Positions 45,833-56,321 of a stretch of 64,000 nt of DNA are shown here, piece after piece. This DNA comes from an uncultured Flavobacteriales bacterium (lineage in GTDB: Bacteria; Bacteroidota; Bacteroidia; Flavobacteriales; BACL11). The stretch spans positions 186,001-250,000 of the forward strand of contig CAJIYM010000003.1 of NCBI GenBank assembly GCA_905181635.1, given 5' to 3'. Within the stretch, counting starts at the first letter, position 1. Each line of letters begins with the position of its first letter. The notes under the pieces were generated by a model that did no database searches, was not told the DNA's origin, and worked only from the letters and a program-made list of their open reading frames with translations. The position numbers and the translations under genes were made by a program.

Positions 45833-45864
45833 AAAAAAAGGATAAAACCTAAGCTTTACCCTTT
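45833..45864 (-). terminator. Terminator of the ribosomal protein operon after rplQ
   Basis: On the minus strand AAGGGTAAA pairs with TTTTATCCTT (one G-T pair) around a 7-nt loop and is followed by a T run. It lies 28 nt after rplQ. The T run ends only 17 nt before the carA ATG, leaving almost no room for a separate carA promoter downstream of it. Confidence 0.7.
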
Positions 45865-45891
45865 CTTAAAATATTAAAAAGAAGTTATTTA

Positions 45892-46497
45892 CTACTCTCC
45901 TTTTTCTTCTTTTTCTTCAGAGTTATTAGTCGTTTCATTTATTTCAGTTACTACAGGGCTTTCATCAACTAACTTAGTACCTTCATTTCCCTTAGTATCT
46001 TCAACTACTTCATTACCTTCCAATTCTTTAGCATCATCAACAATCACTGCTTCTTCAACAGATGAAACAACAACATCAACTTTCTTAGATTTAGCTCTTC
46101 TAGCTTTTTTACGCTTAGGCTTATCAGTTGTATATTCTTCATTGTAGTCAACCAACTCGATAAATGCCATTTGGGCATTATCACCTAGACGATTGCTTAA
46201 TTTCAAAATTCTAGTGTATCCTCCTGGTCTGTCGGCAACTTTAGTAGCAACATCACTGAATAACTCAGTAATTGCCTGCTTTTGCTTTAGGTATGAAAAT
46301 ACGGTTCTTCTTGAATGCGTAGTATCGTCTTTAGATTTAGTAATCAAAGGTTCAACATATACTCTTAATGCTTTTGCTTTCGCTAAAGTAGTTTTTATTC
46401 TTTTGTGCTCAATTAATGAACATGCCATATTAGCAAGCATTGCCTTTCTATGAGCAGCTTTTCTACTTAAATGGTTAAATTTCTTTCCGTGTCTCAT
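45892..46497 (-). CDS. rplQ: Large ribosomal subunit protein bL17 with acidic C-terminal extension
   Basis: The first roughly 120 residues are standard L17 ([39 protein letters not shown]). The protein continues to 201 residues, through a basic [12 protein letters not shown] stretch and then a strongly acidic Glu/Asp/Val-rich tail of about 65 residues with no recognisable domain. Bacteroidota L17 proteins are often longer than the E. coli one (127 aa). It closes the alpha operon. Confidence 0.95.
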   Translation of the reverse strand: MRHGKKFNHLSRKAAHRKAMLANMACSLIEHKRIKTTLAKAKALRVYVEPLITKSKDDTTHSRRTVFSYLKQKQAITELFSDVATKVADRPGGYTRILKLSNRLGDNAQMAFIELVDYNEEYTTDKPKRKKARRAKSKKVDVVVSSVEEAVIVDDAKELEGNEVVEDTKGNEGTKLVDESPVVTEINETTNNSEEKEEKGE

Positions 46498-46502
46498 TTT
46501 TC

Positions 46503-47486
46503 TTATTCGTTATCTAAATTATACTTCTCAGTGTCAAAACCGAAAGTCAATCCTTTTTCCTCTATTAAATCTTCTAATTCTGAAAGTGATTTCTTACCAA
46601 AATTTCTAAATTTTAACATATCAGATTTTTTGAAAGAAACTAATTCACCTAATGTGAATACTTCAGCTGTTTTTAAACAGTTTAGTGCTCTAACTGATAA
46701 GCCAAACTCAGTAAGCTCAGTTTTTAATAACTGACGCATGTGTAAAGTATCTTCATCAAATTCTTCTACTATATCTTCTTCTAAACTAATTTTTTCATCT
46801 GAAAATAGCATAAAATGCTGAATTAAAATTTTAGACGCCTCAGTTAAAGCTTGCTTAGGCTCAATTGAACCGTCAGTTGTAATATTTAAGTTTAATTTTT
46901 CGTAATCAGTTTTTTGGCCAACTCTGTAATCCTCAATATTGTAATTTACATTTTTAATTGGAGTAAAAATAGAATCAATAGCAATTGTTCCAATTGGAGC
47001 ATCCTCTATTTCATTATCTTCAGCAGGAACGTAACCTCTACCTTTGGCAATAGTGAATTGCATTTCAAATGTTACTTTCTTATCCAATTCACAAATAACT
47101 TGTTCTGGATTCAATACTTGGAAGTTAGATAAACTACTTGCAAGATTAGCAGCAGTAATTACATCTGTTTTGCTAACCTTTAAAGTTGCAACTTCTGACT
47201 CAACAGTTTCAATTTGTTGCTTAAATCTTACTTGTTTAAGGTTTAAGATAATTTCAGTAATATCCTGTACGACACCTTGAATAGTAGAGAACTCATGATC
47301 AACTCCAATAATTTTGATTGATGTAATAGCATACCCTTCTAAAGAAGATAATAAAACTCTTCTTAAAGCATTACCTACAGTTAAACCATAACCAGGCTCT
47401 AAAGGACGAAACTCAAAGTCTCCTTGGTTAGCAGCCTCATTTATCATTACTACCTCATCTGGCTTTTGAAAATCTAAGATTTGCAT
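46503..47486 (-). CDS. rpoA: DNA-directed RNA polymerase subunit alpha
   Basis: 327 residues. The N-terminal domain (about 1-230) drives dimerisation and core assembly ([20 protein letters not shown]). The C-terminal domain (about 250-315; [20 protein letters not shown] and [16 protein letters not shown]) contacts DNA and regulators. Normal length. Lies between rpsD and rplQ as usual. Confidence 0.97.
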   Translation of the reverse strand: MQILDFQKPDEVVMINEAANQGDFEFRPLEPGYGLTVGNALRRVLLSSLEGYAITSIKIIGVDHEFSTIQGVVQDITEIILNLKQVRFKQQIETVESEVATLKVSKTDVITAANLASSLSNFQVLNPEQVICELDKKVTFEMQFTIAKGRGYVPAEDNEIEDAPIGTIAIDSIFTPIKNVNYNIEDYRVGQKTDYEKLNLNITTDGSIEPKQALTEASKILIQHFMLFSDEKISLEEDIVEEFDEDTLHMRQLLKTELTEFGLSVRALNCLKTAEVFTLGELVSFKKSDMLKFRNFGKKSLSELEDLIEEKGLTFGFDTEKYNLDNE

Positions 47487-47508
47487 GTTTTTTATTTTTT
47501 AATTATTC

Positions 47509-48114
47509 TTATTTAGAGTATAATTCTACAATTAACTGTTCTTTAATGTTTTCAGGGATCTGAATTCTTTCTGGTGCAGAAACTACTTTACCTAATTGAG
47601 TTTCACTATTCCATTGTAACCATTCAGACTCATTAGAGCTAACAGCAATAGAATTTGTAATTGTTTCTAACGATTTTGATCGTGCACGGACAGAAACAAT
47701 GTCACCCACTTTTAAAGCATAAGAAGGAATGTTTACATTCGCATCATTAACCGTAATGTGTTTGTGAGTAACTAACTGACGAGCCGCTCTTCTTGAGGGT
47801 GCAATACCTAAGCGATAGACAACATTATCCAAACGTAATTCACACATTTGCAATAAGTTTTCACCAGTAACTCCTTTTCTTCTAAGTGCTTCTTTAAATA
47901 GGTTAGAGAATTGCTTCTCTAAAATACCATAAGTAAATTTAGCTTTTTGTTTTTCCATTAATTGCACACCGTATTCGGATTGTTTACCTCTCCTTCTTTG
48001 GTTGCCGTGCTGTCCTGGACCGTAAGCTTTTTTAGCTAATGCTTTATCTGGTCCAAAAATTGGTTCTCCAAATCTCCTTGCAATTCTTGATGTTGGGCCT
48101 GTATATCTTGCCAT
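47509..48114 (-). CDS. rpsD: Small ribosomal subunit protein uS4
   Basis: 201-residue primary 16S rRNA-binding protein. Start [20 protein letters not shown] is typical, and the S4 RNA-binding domain (about 90-150) shows [20 protein letters not shown]. No N-terminal zinc-binding Cys cluster, so this is the zinc-free form. Confidence 0.97.
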   Translation of the reverse strand: MARYTGPTSRIARRFGEPIFGPDKALAKKAYGPGQHGNQRRRGKQSEYGVQLMEKQKAKFTYGILEKQFSNLFKEALRRKGVTGENLLQMCELRLDNVVYRLGIAPSRRAARQLVTHKHITVNDANVNIPSYALKVGDIVSVRARSKSLETITNSIAVSSNESEWLQWNSETQLGKVVSAPERIQIPENIKEQLIVELYSK

Positions 48115-48137
48115 ATTTTTATCTTAATATAAATGAA

Positions 48138-48518
48138 TTAAACTCTTCTCTTTTTCGGTGGACGACATCCATTGTGTGGCAATGGAGTAACATCAACAAT
48201 CTCTGTAACAATGATACCAGAGTTATGAATTGTTCTTATTGCTGATTCTCTACCTTGACCAGGTCCTTTAACATAAACCTTTACTCTCTTTAATCCTTTG
48301 TCAAGAGCTACTTTTGAGCAATCTTCAGCAGCCATTTGAGCGGCATAAGGAGTATTCTTTTTTGAACCTCTGAATCCCATCTTACCAGCTGAAGACCAAG
48401 AAATAACTTGTCCTCCTTTGTTAGTAAGTGAAATAATAATGTTATTAAAAGTTGCCTGAATGTGTGCTTGACCTTCAGCTTCAACTCTTACTGTGTTTTT
48501 TTTGGTTGTTTTAGCCAT
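48138..48518 (-). CDS. rpsK: Small ribosomal subunit protein uS11
   Basis: 126 residues. Conserved core GHAQIHATFNNTI-like start (here [16 protein letters not shown]), [13 protein letters not shown], and the C-terminal [18 protein letters not shown]. Normal length; part of the alpha operon between rpsM and rpsD. Confidence 0.97.
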   Translation of the reverse strand: MAKTTKKNTVRVEAEGQAHIQATFNNIIISLTNKGGQVISWSSAGKMGFRGSKKNTPYAAQMAAEDCSKVALDKGLKRVKVYVKGPGQGRESAIRTIHNSGIIVTEIVDVTPLPHNGCRPPKKRRV

Positions 48519-48527
48519 AATTATTTA

Positions 48528-48896
48528 CTATTTCTTTTTATTAGCAACAGTTTTTCTTTTCCCTTTTCTGGTTCTAGAATTGTTTTTTGTTCTTTGTCCT
48601 CTTAAAGGAAGACCCATTCTGTGACGAATTCCTCTGTAACAGCCAATGTCCATTAATCGCTTAATATTCATTTTAGTTTCAGCTCTTAACTCTCCCTCAA
48701 CAGTAAATCTATCGCCAATAATTGATCTGATCGCATTTGTCTGCTCATCTGTCCAATCTTGAACTTTAATATCATGAGAAATATTTGCTTCATCCAAAAT
48801 TGCCACTGAAAAAGATGGGCCAATTCCATAAATATAAGTTAATCCAATAACTCCTCTTTTGTTTTTAGGTAAATCAATACCTTTAATTCTTGCCAT
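48528..48896 (-). CDS. rpsM: Small ribosomal subunit protein uS13
   Basis: 122 residues. Starts [20 protein letters not shown] and contains [20 protein letters not shown] before a basic tail. It sits at the head of the 30S where it contacts the 50S subunit and P-site tRNA. It lies directly after rpmJ. Confidence 0.97.
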   Translation of the reverse strand: MARIKGIDLPKNKRGVIGLTYIYGIGPSFSVAILDEANISHDIKVQDWTDEQTNAIRSIIGDRFTVEGELRAETKMNIKRLMDIGCYRGIRHRMGLPLRGQRTKNNSRTRKGKRKTVANKKK

Positions 48897-48898
48897 TA

Positions 48899-49015
48899 TT
48901 AACCTTGTCTTTGTTTATACCTTGGGTTCTTCTTATTAATTACATAAACTCGTCCTTTTCTCTTGACGATCTTGCAATCCTCACTTCTTTTTTTTACTGA
49001 TGCTCGTACTTTCAT
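48899..49015 (-). CDS. rpmJ: Large ribosomal subunit protein bL36
   Basis: 38 residues, [17 protein letters not shown] to KYKQRQG-type end (here RYKQRQG). Of the four zinc ligands in the classical form only one Cys (C14) remains; the others are Ser, Asn and Tyr, so this is a zinc-free version, as is common in Bacteroidota. It lies between infA and rpsM, 14 nt after infA. Confidence 0.95.
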   Translation of the reverse strand: MKVRASVKKRSEDCKIVKRKGRVYVINKKNPRYKQRQG

Positions 49016-49029
49016 TTCTTTTTATTTTA

Positions 49030-49245
49030 TTAGTACCTATATGTTATCCTACCTTTTGTTAAATCGTAAGGTGACATTTCCATTTTCACTTTATCGCCTG
49101 GTAATAACTTAATATAAAACTTTCTCATTTTACCAGAAATATGAGCAACAATCTCATGTCCATTTTCTAATTCCACACGAAACATAGCATTTGACAATGC
49201 TTGTGTTATCGTTCCATCTAACTCTATATTAGCTTGTTTAGCCAT
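49030..49245 (-). CDS. infA: Translation initiation factor IF-1
   Basis: 71-residue OB-fold protein that binds the ribosomal A site during initiation. Typical blocks are [37 protein letters not shown] and [10 protein letters not shown]. Overlaps the map gene by 8 bases. Confidence 0.97.
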   Translation of the reverse strand: MAKQANIELDGTITQALSNAMFRVELENGHEIVAHISGKMRKFYIKLLPGDKVKMEMSPYDLTKGRITYRY

Positions 49246-50011
49246 TTATCTTTTTTTCTATTTCTTCAAAACTTGATAATATTTCTGCTTTTCCTTTTCG
49301 AACAACAATTGTATGTTCAAAATGTGCAGATGGTTTATTATCAATAGTTGTTATTGTCCACCCATCATTATGTTGCAAAATACGCTTAGTTCCCATATTA
49401 ATCATTGGCTCAATTGCAATAACTAATCCTTCTTTAAGCATAACCCCCTTCCCTCTTCTTCCATAATTAGGAACTTCAGGACTTTCATGTAGATTCTTAC
49501 CTAGACCATGTCCAACCAATTCTCTAACTACACCATATCCAAAACTTTCAGCATGGAACTGTACAGCATAACCGATATCACCAATTCTATTTCCGACAAC
49601 TGCTTGCTCAATTCCTTTATAAAGAGACTCTTTAGTAACTTTAAGTAATTTTTTTGTTTCAGCATCTACTTCCCCAACTTCATAGGTAAAAGCAGAATCA
49701 CCATAATAGCCATTCATTACTACTCCACAATCTACAGATAAAATTTCACTATTTTCAAGAATTCTATCGTTGGGAATACCATGTACAACCTGATCGTTAG
49801 GTGACATACATAATGTGTTTGGAAAACCACCGTAACCTTTAAAGGCTGGCACTCCTCCATTATCCCTGATGAACTCTTCAGCAATTTTATCTAATGCTAA
49901 GGTAGTTACCCCTGGTTTAATCAGCCCAGCTATTTCAGCATGGGTTTTTGCAACAAGTAAAGAACTTTTTCTTACTAACTCTATCTCTTCTTCTGTTTTA
50001 TAAAAAATCAT
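49238..50011 (-). CDS. map: Type I methionine aminopeptidase
   Basis: 257 residues. Removes the initiator Met from new proteins. The five metal ligands are D94, D105, H168, E201 and E232, with supporting H77 and H175 also present. No N-terminal extension. Its place between secY and infA is usual for Bacteroidota. Confidence 0.96.
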   Translation of the reverse strand: MIFYKTEEEIELVRKSSLLVAKTHAEIAGLIKPGVTTLALDKIAEEFIRDNGGVPAFKGYGGFPNTLCMSPNDQVVHGIPNDRILENSEILSVDCGVVMNGYYGDSAFTYEVGEVDAETKKLLKVTKESLYKGIEQAVVGNRIGDIGYAVQFHAESFGYGVVRELVGHGLGKNLHESPEVPNYGRRGKGVMLKEGLVIAIEPMINMGTKRILQHNDGWTITTIDNKPSAHFEHTIVVRKGKAEILSSFEEIEKKING

Positions 50012-50023
50012 AAATCAATATGA

Positions 50024-51361
50024 TTACATCATACTACCAGAAGATTTTCCCTTTATCCTTCCTGAATCCATTAACCCATCATAATGACGCATTAACAAAT
50101 GACTTTCTATTTGTTGAAGTGTATCTAAAATAACTCCAACCAAAATTAACAATGATGTTCCACCATAAAACTGAGCAAACTGCATATTAATTCCTCCGGC
50201 CATGGCAAATGCAGGCAAAATAGCTACTAAGCCTAAAAATAAAGATCCTGGGAAAGTAATTCTCGACATCACAGTATCTAAATAATCAGCAGTAGATCTT
50301 CCTGGTTTTATCCCTGGAATAAAACCTCCATTCTTTTTCATATCATCAGCCATTTGATTAGGGTTAACCGTCATTGCTGTATAAAAATAAGTAAATATTA
50401 CAATCATTACAAAGAACATGAAATTATACCAAAATCCTCCGAAATCAGTCAATACTGCAGCAACTCCTTGTAAACTTTCGTTCTCAGAAAAGCCAACTAA
50501 GGTAATAGGAACAAACATAATTGCTTGTGCAAATATAATTGGCATTACACCAGCCGCATTTACTTTTAAAGGGATAAATTGTCTTACACCTCCGTACTGT
50601 TTATTTCCAACTACTCTTTTTGCGTACTGAACAGGAATTCTTCTGGTGCCCTGAACTAAAAGGATTGTAACTAATATTACAAATAATAATGCTAACATTT
50701 CAACTAAGAATATAACTAAACCACCACCAGCAGAACCTAAAGCGGAAACAAATTCTTGCGCTAAGGATTGAGGTAAACCAGCAATAATACCAATCATAAT
50801 TAATAATGAAATACCATTACCAATTCCTCTATCTGTAATTTTTTCACCCAACCACATTACAAACATAGTACCCGTTATCAAAATGATAATTGATGACGAC
50901 CAAAATACACCTGGATCTAATAAGAAAGCTGACTCAGGAAGTGTTGCTTTTAAGTTAGCAATGTATCCAGGGGCTTGCCCTGCTGTAATTAAGATAGTTA
51001 AGTATCTTGTAATATTATTAATTTTTCTTCTACCACTCTCTCCCTCTTTTTGCAATTTCTGGAAATAAGGAATAGCCATTCCTAATAATTGAATTACAAT
51101 AGAAGCTGAAATATATGGCATGATACCTAAGGCAAAAATAGAAGCTTGTGAGAAAGCTCCTCCAGTAAACATGTTTAATAAACCTAAAAGTCCATCTGCA
51201 GTTTGGTCCTGTAAAGCAGAAAGCTGTGCAGGATCAACACCAGGAATTACCACAAAAGAACCTAATCTATAAATAGCTAGTATTCCTAATGTAGTTAAGA
51301 TTCGATTTCTCAAATCTTCAATTCCCCAAATATTCTTTATTGTGTCTATTAATTTTTTCAT
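50024..51361 (-). CDS. secY: Protein translocase subunit SecY
   Basis: 445-residue channel protein of the Sec translocon with about ten transmembrane helices. Conserved blocks include GIMPYISASIVIQLLGMAIP, GIGNGISLLIMIGIIAGLP, RRIPVQYAKRVVG and KKNGGFIPGIKPGRSTADYL. It begins one base after the rplO stop codon, as in the spc operon of most bacteria. Confidence 0.97.
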   Translation of the reverse strand: MKKLIDTIKNIWGIEDLRNRILTTLGILAIYRLGSFVVIPGVDPAQLSALQDQTADGLLGLLNMFTGGAFSQASIFALGIMPYISASIVIQLLGMAIPYFQKLQKEGESGRRKINNITRYLTILITAGQAPGYIANLKATLPESAFLLDPGVFWSSSIIILITGTMFVMWLGEKITDRGIGNGISLLIMIGIIAGLPQSLAQEFVSALGSAGGGLVIFLVEMLALLFVILVTILLVQGTRRIPVQYAKRVVGNKQYGGVRQFIPLKVNAAGVMPIIFAQAIMFVPITLVGFSENESLQGVAAVLTDFGGFWYNFMFFVMIVIFTYFYTAMTVNPNQMADDMKKNGGFIPGIKPGRSTADYLDTVMSRITFPGSLFLGLVAILPAFAMAGGINMQFAQFYGGTSLLILVGVILDTLQQIESHLLMRHYDGLMDSGRIKGKSSGSMM

Positions 51362-51362
51362 C

Positions 51363-51818
51363 TTACTTTTCTAAAACAGTTGCAGTACCACCAGCTTTTT
51401 CAATAGCAGCTATTGCAGTTGCAGAAAATGAATTAGCAGTAATATCTAACTTTGCTGACAATTTACCTCTACCTAAAATTTTAACTAAATCAGTGTTTTG
51501 AACAAGACCATTATCCATTAAGTCTTGTTTGACTATAGTTCCTTTCAATTTCTTTGAATCAACTAAAGCTTGTATAGTGTCTAAATTCACACCATTATAC
51601 TCTACTCTGTTTGGATTTGTAAATCCAAACTTAGGAACTCTTCTTTGTAATGGCTGCTGTCCTCCCTCAAATCCAATTTTCTTAGAATATCCTGAACGAG
51701 ATTTCTGACCATTATGCCCTCTAGTTGAAGTACCGCCTTTCTTAGATCCTTCACCTCTACCTACTCTTTTAGTGCCTTTAATTGCTCCTTGTGCAGGCTT
51801 TAAATTGTGTAATTCCAT
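51363..51818 (-). CDS. rplO: Large ribosomal subunit protein uL15
   Basis: 151 residues. Gly/Arg/Lys-rich N-terminus (KRVGRGEGSKKGGTSTRGHN) that threads into 23S rRNA, followed by the globular part with GFEGGQQPLQRRVPKFGF. Normal length and position between rpmD and secY. Confidence 0.97.
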   Translation of the reverse strand: MELHNLKPAQGAIKGTKRVGRGEGSKKGGTSTRGHNGQKSRSGYSKKIGFEGGQQPLQRRVPKFGFTNPNRVEYNGVNLDTIQALVDSKKLKGTIVKQDLMDNGLVQNTDLVKILGRGKLSAKLDITANSFSATAIAAIEKAGGTATVLEK

Positions 51819-51826
51819 ATCTAATA

Positions 51827-52003
51827 TTATTCTACTAAAGTTATTAAGTGCTTAATTTTAGCAACCATTCCTAAAATTTGAGGGGTTGCATTATGCTCTA
51901 CAACAGCATTCATTTTCCTTAAACCTAAAGCATCTAAAGTTCTCTTTTGATCTTTTGGTCTTCCAATTCTACTTCTAACTTGTTTAATTTTAATCTTTTC
52001 CAT
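51827..52003 (-). CDS. rpmD: Large ribosomal subunit protein uL30
   Basis: 58-residue protein beginning MEKIKIKQVRSRIGRPKDQK, with TLDALGLRKMN and the C-terminal GMVAKIKHLITLVE. This is the full length of the short bacterial L30. It lies between rpsE and rplO, 8 nt ahead of rplO. Confidence 0.95.
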   Translation of the reverse strand: MEKIKIKQVRSRIGRPKDQKRTLDALGLRKMNAVVEHNATPQILGMVAKIKHLITLVE

Positions 52004-52014
52004 TCTTGACTATA

Positions 52015-52539
52015 TTATCCGTTAAATACTTGATCCATTGTTATACCTCTTTGCATTGCAATTGTTCTAGCATCTCTTAATTCTAATAAAGCTTTTAAAG
52101 TTGCTTTTACTAAATTATGAGGATTAGAAGAGCCTTTAGATTTTGCTAATACATCTTTTACACCAGCACTTTCTAATACAGCACGCATTGCACCTCCAGC
52201 TTTTACTCCAGTACCAGGGGATGCGGGTTTAATTAAAACTTGTGACCCACTGAACTTTGAAGCTTGTTCATGTGGAATTGTTCCTTTAAAAACAGGAATT
52301 CTTACTAGATTCTTTTTGGCAGCTTCAATTCCTTTAGCAATAGCTGTAGCAACATCTTTCGATTTTCCTAACCCAATACCAACAATACTTTTTTCATCAC
52401 CGACTACAACAATAGCAGAAAACCCGAAAGTTCTACCACCTTTAGTAACTTTTACCACTCTTTGTATTCCAACTAATCTGTCTTTCAACTCGATATCACC
52501 AGAAATTGTAACTCTTTTGTTTTGTGCTAACTTTAACAT
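52015..52539 (-). CDS. rpsE: Small ribosomal subunit protein uS5
   Basis: 174 residues. The N-terminal dsRNA-binding-like domain has [19 protein letters not shown] and FSAIVVVGD. The C-terminal domain has [22 protein letters not shown]5 acts in decoding accuracy. Confidence 0.97.
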   Translation of the reverse strand: MLKLAQNKRVTISGDIELKDRLVGIQRVVKVTKGGRTFGFSAIVVVGDEKSIVGIGLGKSKDVATAIAKGIEAAKKNLVRIPVFKGTIPHEQASKFSGSQVLIKPASPGTGVKAGGAMRAVLESAGVKDVLAKSKGSSNPHNLVKATLKALLELRDARTIAMQRGITMDQVFNG

Positions 52540-52548
52540 ATCTAATTC

Positions 52549-52890
52549 TTAAAATTTTAATCCTGCTTCACGAGCTGAATCAGCCAATGCTTTTACTCTA
52601 CCATGGTATAAAAAACCCCCTCTATCAAAAACTACGGTTTCAACTCCAGCTTTTTTAGCTGTTTCAGCAATTAATTTTCCAACTACAGCTGCTTGTTCAG
52701 TTTTTGTACCTTTTGCATCTTTTGAAGACGCTGAGGCAAGTGTATTTGAATTTATATCATCAATAACCTGAGCATATATTTCTTTATTAGACCTGAAAAT
52801 TGCTAATCTTGGTCTTTCTGAAGTACCAGAAACTTTCTTCCTGATAGCATATCTCACTCTTTGTCTTGAATCTTTTTTTGATTGTGTCAT
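52549..52890 (-). CDS. rplR: Large ribosomal subunit protein uL18
   Basis: 113 residues. Binds 5S rRNA. Conserved [18 protein letters not shown] and the C-terminal [20 protein letters not shown]. Normal length. Confidence 0.97.
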   Translation of the reverse strand: MTQSKKDSRQRVRYAIRKKVSGTSERPRLAIFRSNKEIYAQVIDDINSNTLASASSKDAKGTKTEQAAVVGKLIAETAKKAGVETVVFDRGGFLYHGRVKALADSAREAGLKF

Positions 52891-52904
52891 CTTTTTATCT
52901 TAAT

Positions 52905-53456
52905 TTAACTTGCAGCTGTTTTACCTGCTTTTTTTCTAACGTACTCATCAACATACCTAATGCCTTTTCCTTTGTATGGCTCAGGCTTTCTTTCTGCTCT
53001 AATTCTTGCAGCAACAGCACCTACTAATTGCTTATCGCATCCTGAAACAGTTATTATTGGTGCCTTTCCTTTTTCAGTTTCAGCGACAACTTTAATCTCA
53101 GTTGGAATATCAAATACTATATTGTGAGAGTATCCTGTTGAAATATCTAAATTCTGACCTTGAGTTGTAGCCCTGTATCCAACACCTCTTAGTTCAAGCT
53201 TTTTAGCATACCCTTTAGTTACGCCTTCTATCATATTAGCAACTAAAGCTCTGTATAAACCGTGCTTTGACCTGTGATCTTTGTGATCAGAATCTCTTGT
53301 GAACGTAATAACATTATCAGCAATTTTCAAAGTAACACTTGAATCAATATCTTGAGAAAGCTCACCTAATTTTCCTTTTACAGTTAAAAGTGTACCTTCT
53401 TGAGTTACAGTAACTCCTTCAGCAATTGTTATTGGATTTTTTCCTATTCTTGACAT
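52905..53456 (-). CDS. rplF: Large ribosomal subunit protein uL6
   Basis: 183 residues of two similar domains. MSRIGKNPITIAEGVTV start, LVANMIEGVTKGYAKKLEL, and C-terminal PEPYKGKGIRYVDEYVRKKA. Contacts the factor-binding site near the sarcin-ricin loop. Confidence 0.97.
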   Translation of the reverse strand: MSRIGKNPITIAEGVTVTQEGTLLTVKGKLGELSQDIDSSVTLKIADNVITFTRDSDHKDHRSKHGLYRALVANMIEGVTKGYAKKLELRGVGYRATTQGQNLDISTGYSHNIVFDIPTEIKVVAETEKGKAPIITVSGCDKQLVGAVAARIRAERKPEPYKGKGIRYVDEYVRKKAGKTAAS

Positions 53457-53468
53457 TTCTTTATCTTA

Positions 53469-53870
53469 TTAATATACGTGACAAATAACTTCTCCACCAA
53501 CATTTAAATTTCTTGCTTCTTTATCAGTAATTATACCTTTAGAAGTAGAAAGAATAGCTATTCCTAAACCATTAATTACTCTTGGTAAAGTTTTTGAATC
53601 AGCATACTTTCTTAAACCAGGTTTACTGATTCTAATTAGTTTCTTAATTGCTGGTAATTTAGTTTGCGCACTATACTTCAACGCAACTTTTATATTACCT
53701 TGATTATTGGCAGTATCTTCAAATTTAAAGTTAAGTATATAACCTTTAGTATGAAGTATTTGCGTAATCGCTTTTTTCATATTAGATGAAGGGATTTCGA
53801 CAACTTTGTGCCCTGCCATCTGAGCATTTCTAACTCTTGTTAAATAATCTGCTATTGGATCTGTAAACAT
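53469..53870 (-). CDS. rpsH: Small ribosomal subunit protein uS8
   Basis: 133 residues. TDPIADYLTRVRNAQMAGH start and C-terminal LGIAILSTSKGIITDKEAR with GGEVICHVY. In E. coli, S8 is the translational repressor of the spc operon; a matching mRNA site here was not identified. Confidence 0.97.
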   Translation of the reverse strand: MFTDPIADYLTRVRNAQMAGHKVVEIPSSNMKKAITQILHTKGYILNFKFEDTANNQGNIKVALKYSAQTKLPAIKKLIRISKPGLRKYADSKTLPRVINGLGIAILSTSKGIITDKEARNLNVGGEVICHVY

Positions 53871-53891
53871 TTTTCTTTATTCTTTATTAAA

Positions 53892-54161
53892 TTACCAACT
53901 TGCTTTTTTCACACCTGGAATTAATCCAAAGTTTGCCATTTCTCTAAACATAACACGAGAAATTCCGAACTGTCTCATATAACCTTTTGGTCTTCCTGTA
54001 AGCTTACATCTGTTGTGCATTCTTATTGGTGAAGCATCTTTAGGTAATTTTTGTAAACCTTCATAATCACCAGCAGCTTTTAATGCAGCTCTTCTATCAG
54101 CATACTTAGCAACACATTTAGCTCTTTTTACCTCACGAGCTTTCATAGATTCTTTTGCCAT
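53892..54161 (-). CDS. rpsN: Small ribosomal subunit protein uS14 (zinc-free form)
   Basis: 89 residues, the long C-minus form lacking the CxxC zinc pairs. [20 protein letters not shown] and the C-terminal [11 protein letters not shown] are diagnostic. Lies between rplE and rpsH. Confidence 0.97.
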   Translation of the reverse strand: MAKESMKAREVKRAKCVAKYADRRAALKAAGDYEGLQKLPKDASPIRMHNRCKLTGRPKGYMRQFGISRVMFREMANFGLIPGVKKASW

Positions 54162-54164
54162 GTC

Positions 54165-54707
54165 TTATTTTTTAAATGGTAAACCTAATTCTCTAAATAA
54201 TGCTAATGCATCATCATCCAAATTAGTATCCGTAACAAAAGTCACATCCATACCCGTTATTTTATTAATTTTATCAATACTAATTTCTGGAAAAGCAATT
54301 TGCTCTTTAATACCCATAGTATAATTCCCTCTTCCATCAAAACCTTTTAAAGGAAGTCCAGCAAAATCACGGACTCTTGGTAACGTAGAAGTAACAAATC
54401 TATCCAAGAACTCATACATTTGGTCGCCTCTTAAGGTTACCCTTACACCAACAGGCATTCCTTTTCTTAACTTGAAATTAGAGATATCTTTAGTTGAATT
54501 AGTAAGCACAGCTTTCTGACCGGTAATCATAGTCATTTCGTTCTGTGCTGCTTCAATTTGTTTTTTATCTGATGCAGCACTTCCAATACCTTGGTTAAGA
54601 CAAATCTTAACTAATTTTGGTACTTGCATAACTGATTTATAGTTCCCTTTAAGGTTGTTTACAACCTCAACTTGGTACTTTTTCTTTAATCTTGGTGTGT
54701 ATTCCAT
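54165..54707 (-). CDS. rplE: Large ribosomal subunit protein uL5
   Basis: 180 residues. 5S rRNA-binding protein with [40 protein letters not shown] and [18 protein letters not shown]. One base overlaps rplX. Confidence 0.97.
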   Translation of the reverse strand: MEYTPRLKKKYQVEVVNNLKGNYKSVMQVPKLVKICLNQGIGSAASDKKQIEAAQNEMTMITGQKAVLTNSTKDISNFKLRKGMPVGVRVTLRGDQMYEFLDRFVTSTLPRVRDFAGLPLKGFDGRGNYTMGIKEQIAFPEISIDKINKITGMDVTFVTDTNLDDDALALFRELGLPFKK

Positions 54708-55030
54708 TATATAATTACTTCTCCTGAGTTCTTAGAATATCTAACTATTTTACCTGACTTCTCATCCATTTTTCTACCTACTTTAGTAGCTTCTCCTGAT
54801 TTAGGATCAATCAATACTAAATTAGAGATATGAATCTTAGCCTCTTGCTTTACGATTCCTCCTTGTGGATTTGCAGCATTTGGTTTTGTGTGCTTTGATG
54901 CTAAGTTAGCACCTTCAACCATAGCTCTATTTTCCGTAGGATAAACTTTAATAACTTTACCTTTTACTCCTTTAGAGTTTCCAGTAGTTACTATAACTGT
55001 ATCGTTCTTTTTTATTTTAATTTTTGCCAT
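54707..55030 (-). CDS. rplX: Large ribosomal subunit protein uL24
   Basis: 107 residues. KOW motif near the start ([20 protein letters not shown]) and [19 protein letters not shown]. An early 50S assembly protein. Confidence 0.97.
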   Translation of the reverse strand: MAKIKIKKNDTVIVTTGNSKGVKGKVIKVYPTENRAMVEGANLASKHTKPNAANPQGGIVKQEAKIHISNLVLIDPKSGEATKVGRKMDEKSGKIVRYSKNSGEVII

Positions 55031-55040
55031 ATTCCTTAAT

Positions 55041-55409
55041 TTACAACACCTCTGGTGCTAATGAAACAACTTTCATAAAATCATTGTCACGTAATTCCCT
55101 AGCAACTGGTCCAAATACACGAGTACCTTTCATTTGTCCGTTCTCATCAATAATAACGCAAGCGTTATCACCAAAACGAATGTAAGATCCATCTGGTCTT
55201 CTCACCTCTTTTCTAGTTCTTACTACAACAGCTTTTACAACCTGTCCTTTTTTAATATTTCCTGAAGGCATAGCATGTTTTACTGTGCCTACAATTTTAT
55301 CACCGACAGAAGCGTAACGCTTTTTAGTTCCTCCTAATACTCTAATACAAAGGATTTCTTTAGCACCGCTATTGTCAGCTACTTTTAGTCTTGATTCTTG
55401 TTGTATCAT
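55041..55409 (-). CDS. rplN: Large ribosomal subunit protein uL14
   Basis: 122 residues. [20 protein letters not shown] start, [20 protein letters not shown] and [19 protein letters not shown]. Forms an intersubunit bridge. Confidence 0.97.
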   Translation of the reverse strand: MIQQESRLKVADNSGAKEILCIRVLGGTKKRYASVGDKIVGTVKHAMPSGNIKKGQVVKAVVVRTRKEVRRPDGSYIRFGDNACVIIDENGQMKGTRVFGPVARELRDNDFMKVVSLAPEVL

Positions 55410-55410
55410 T

Positions 55411-55665
55411 TTACTTAGCTCTTTCGATTATTTCAATTAATCTCCAATTCTTATTCTTACTCAATGGTCTTGTTTCCATGATCTTTACAGTATCACCCTC
55501 ATTACAAGAATTCTCCTCATCATGAGCAACAAACTTAGAAGTCTTTTTAAGGAACTTCCCATAAAGTGCATGTTTTACCTTTCTCTCAATTGAAACAACG
55601 ATAGATTTCTCCATCTTGTTTGAGGTAACTACACCAATTCTTTCTTTTCTTAAATTTCTTTCCAT
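55411..55665 (-). CDS. rpsQ: Small ribosomal subunit protein uS17
   Basis: 84-residue OB-fold protein. [20 protein letters not shown] start and [20 protein letters not shown] end. One base before rplN and 2 after rpmC. Confidence 0.97.
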   Translation of the reverse strand: MERNLRKERIGVVTSNKMEKSIVVSIERKVKHALYGKFLKKTSKFVAHDEENSCNEGDTVKIMETRPLSKNKNWRLIEIIERAK

Positions 55666-55667
55666 CT

Positions 55668-55868
55668 TTATTTTTTTGAAGTATTTCTTCTTTTTGAAAG
55701 TTCGGTCATCACTCTTGCAATTGTTTTTCTCGTGAACTTAATTTGCAAAGGATTCTCCATTGGAGAAACTGCATGACTCATTTTCATTTTAATTAACTTC
55801 TCTCTTTCAGTCGCTAAAAGATCTTGAAGTTCATTTTCGGGCATATCTGTTAATACTTGTGCTTTCAT
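55668..55868 (-). CDS. rpmC: Large ribosomal subunit protein uL29
   Basis: 66-residue two-helix protein near the nascent-chain exit. [20 protein letters not shown] and [11 protein letters not shown] are the conserved helices. Confidence 0.96.
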   Translation of the reverse strand: MKAQVLTDMPENELQDLLATEREKLIKMKMSHAVSPMENPLQIKFTRKTIARVMTELSKRRNTSKK

Positions 55869-55874
55869 CTTTTA

Positions 55875-56294
55875 TTAGTTTTGTAAATCTCTTCTGATTA
55901 CAAATTTAGTTTTGATTGGTAATTTTTGTGCTGCTAATCGTAATGCTTCTTTTGCAGTTTCCATATCTACACCATCACATTCAAAAAGCATTCTTCCAGG
56001 GCTTACTGTTGCTGCCCAATATTCTGGAGCTCCTTTTCCCTTACCCATCCTTACCTCTGCAGGCTTTTTTGTGATTGGTTTATCAGGAAATATTCTAATC
56101 CAAACTTGACCTTGTCTCTTCATATGACGAGTAACTGCAATACGTGCTGCTTCAATCTGACGAGCAGTCATCCAACATTCCTCAAGTGCTTTAATCCCAT
56201 ATGATCCAAAAGATAATAGATTACCTCTTTGAGCATTACCCTTCATCTTGCCCTTTTGCATCTTTCTGAATTTTGTTTTCTTTGGTTGTAACAT
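55875..56294 (-). CDS. rplP: Large ribosomal subunit protein uL16
   Basis: 139 residues. [20 protein letters not shown] start, [20 protein letters not shown] and [17 protein letters not shown]. Sits near the peptidyl-transferase centre and A-site tRNA. Confidence 0.97.
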   Translation of the reverse strand: MLQPKKTKFRKMQKGKMKGNAQRGNLLSFGSYGIKALEECWMTARQIEAARIAVTRHMKRQGQVWIRIFPDKPITKKPAEVRMGKGKGAPEYWAATVSPGRMLFECDGVDMETAKEALRLAAQKLPIKTKFVIRRDLQN

Positions 56295-56321
56295 TTCTTA
56301 ATCTATTCTAAGTTCTAAAAA

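Noticed and set aside
48899-49015. bL36 lacking zinc ligands as a damaged gene
   Set aside because: The zinc-free form is common in Bacteroidota and the rest of the protein is conserved.
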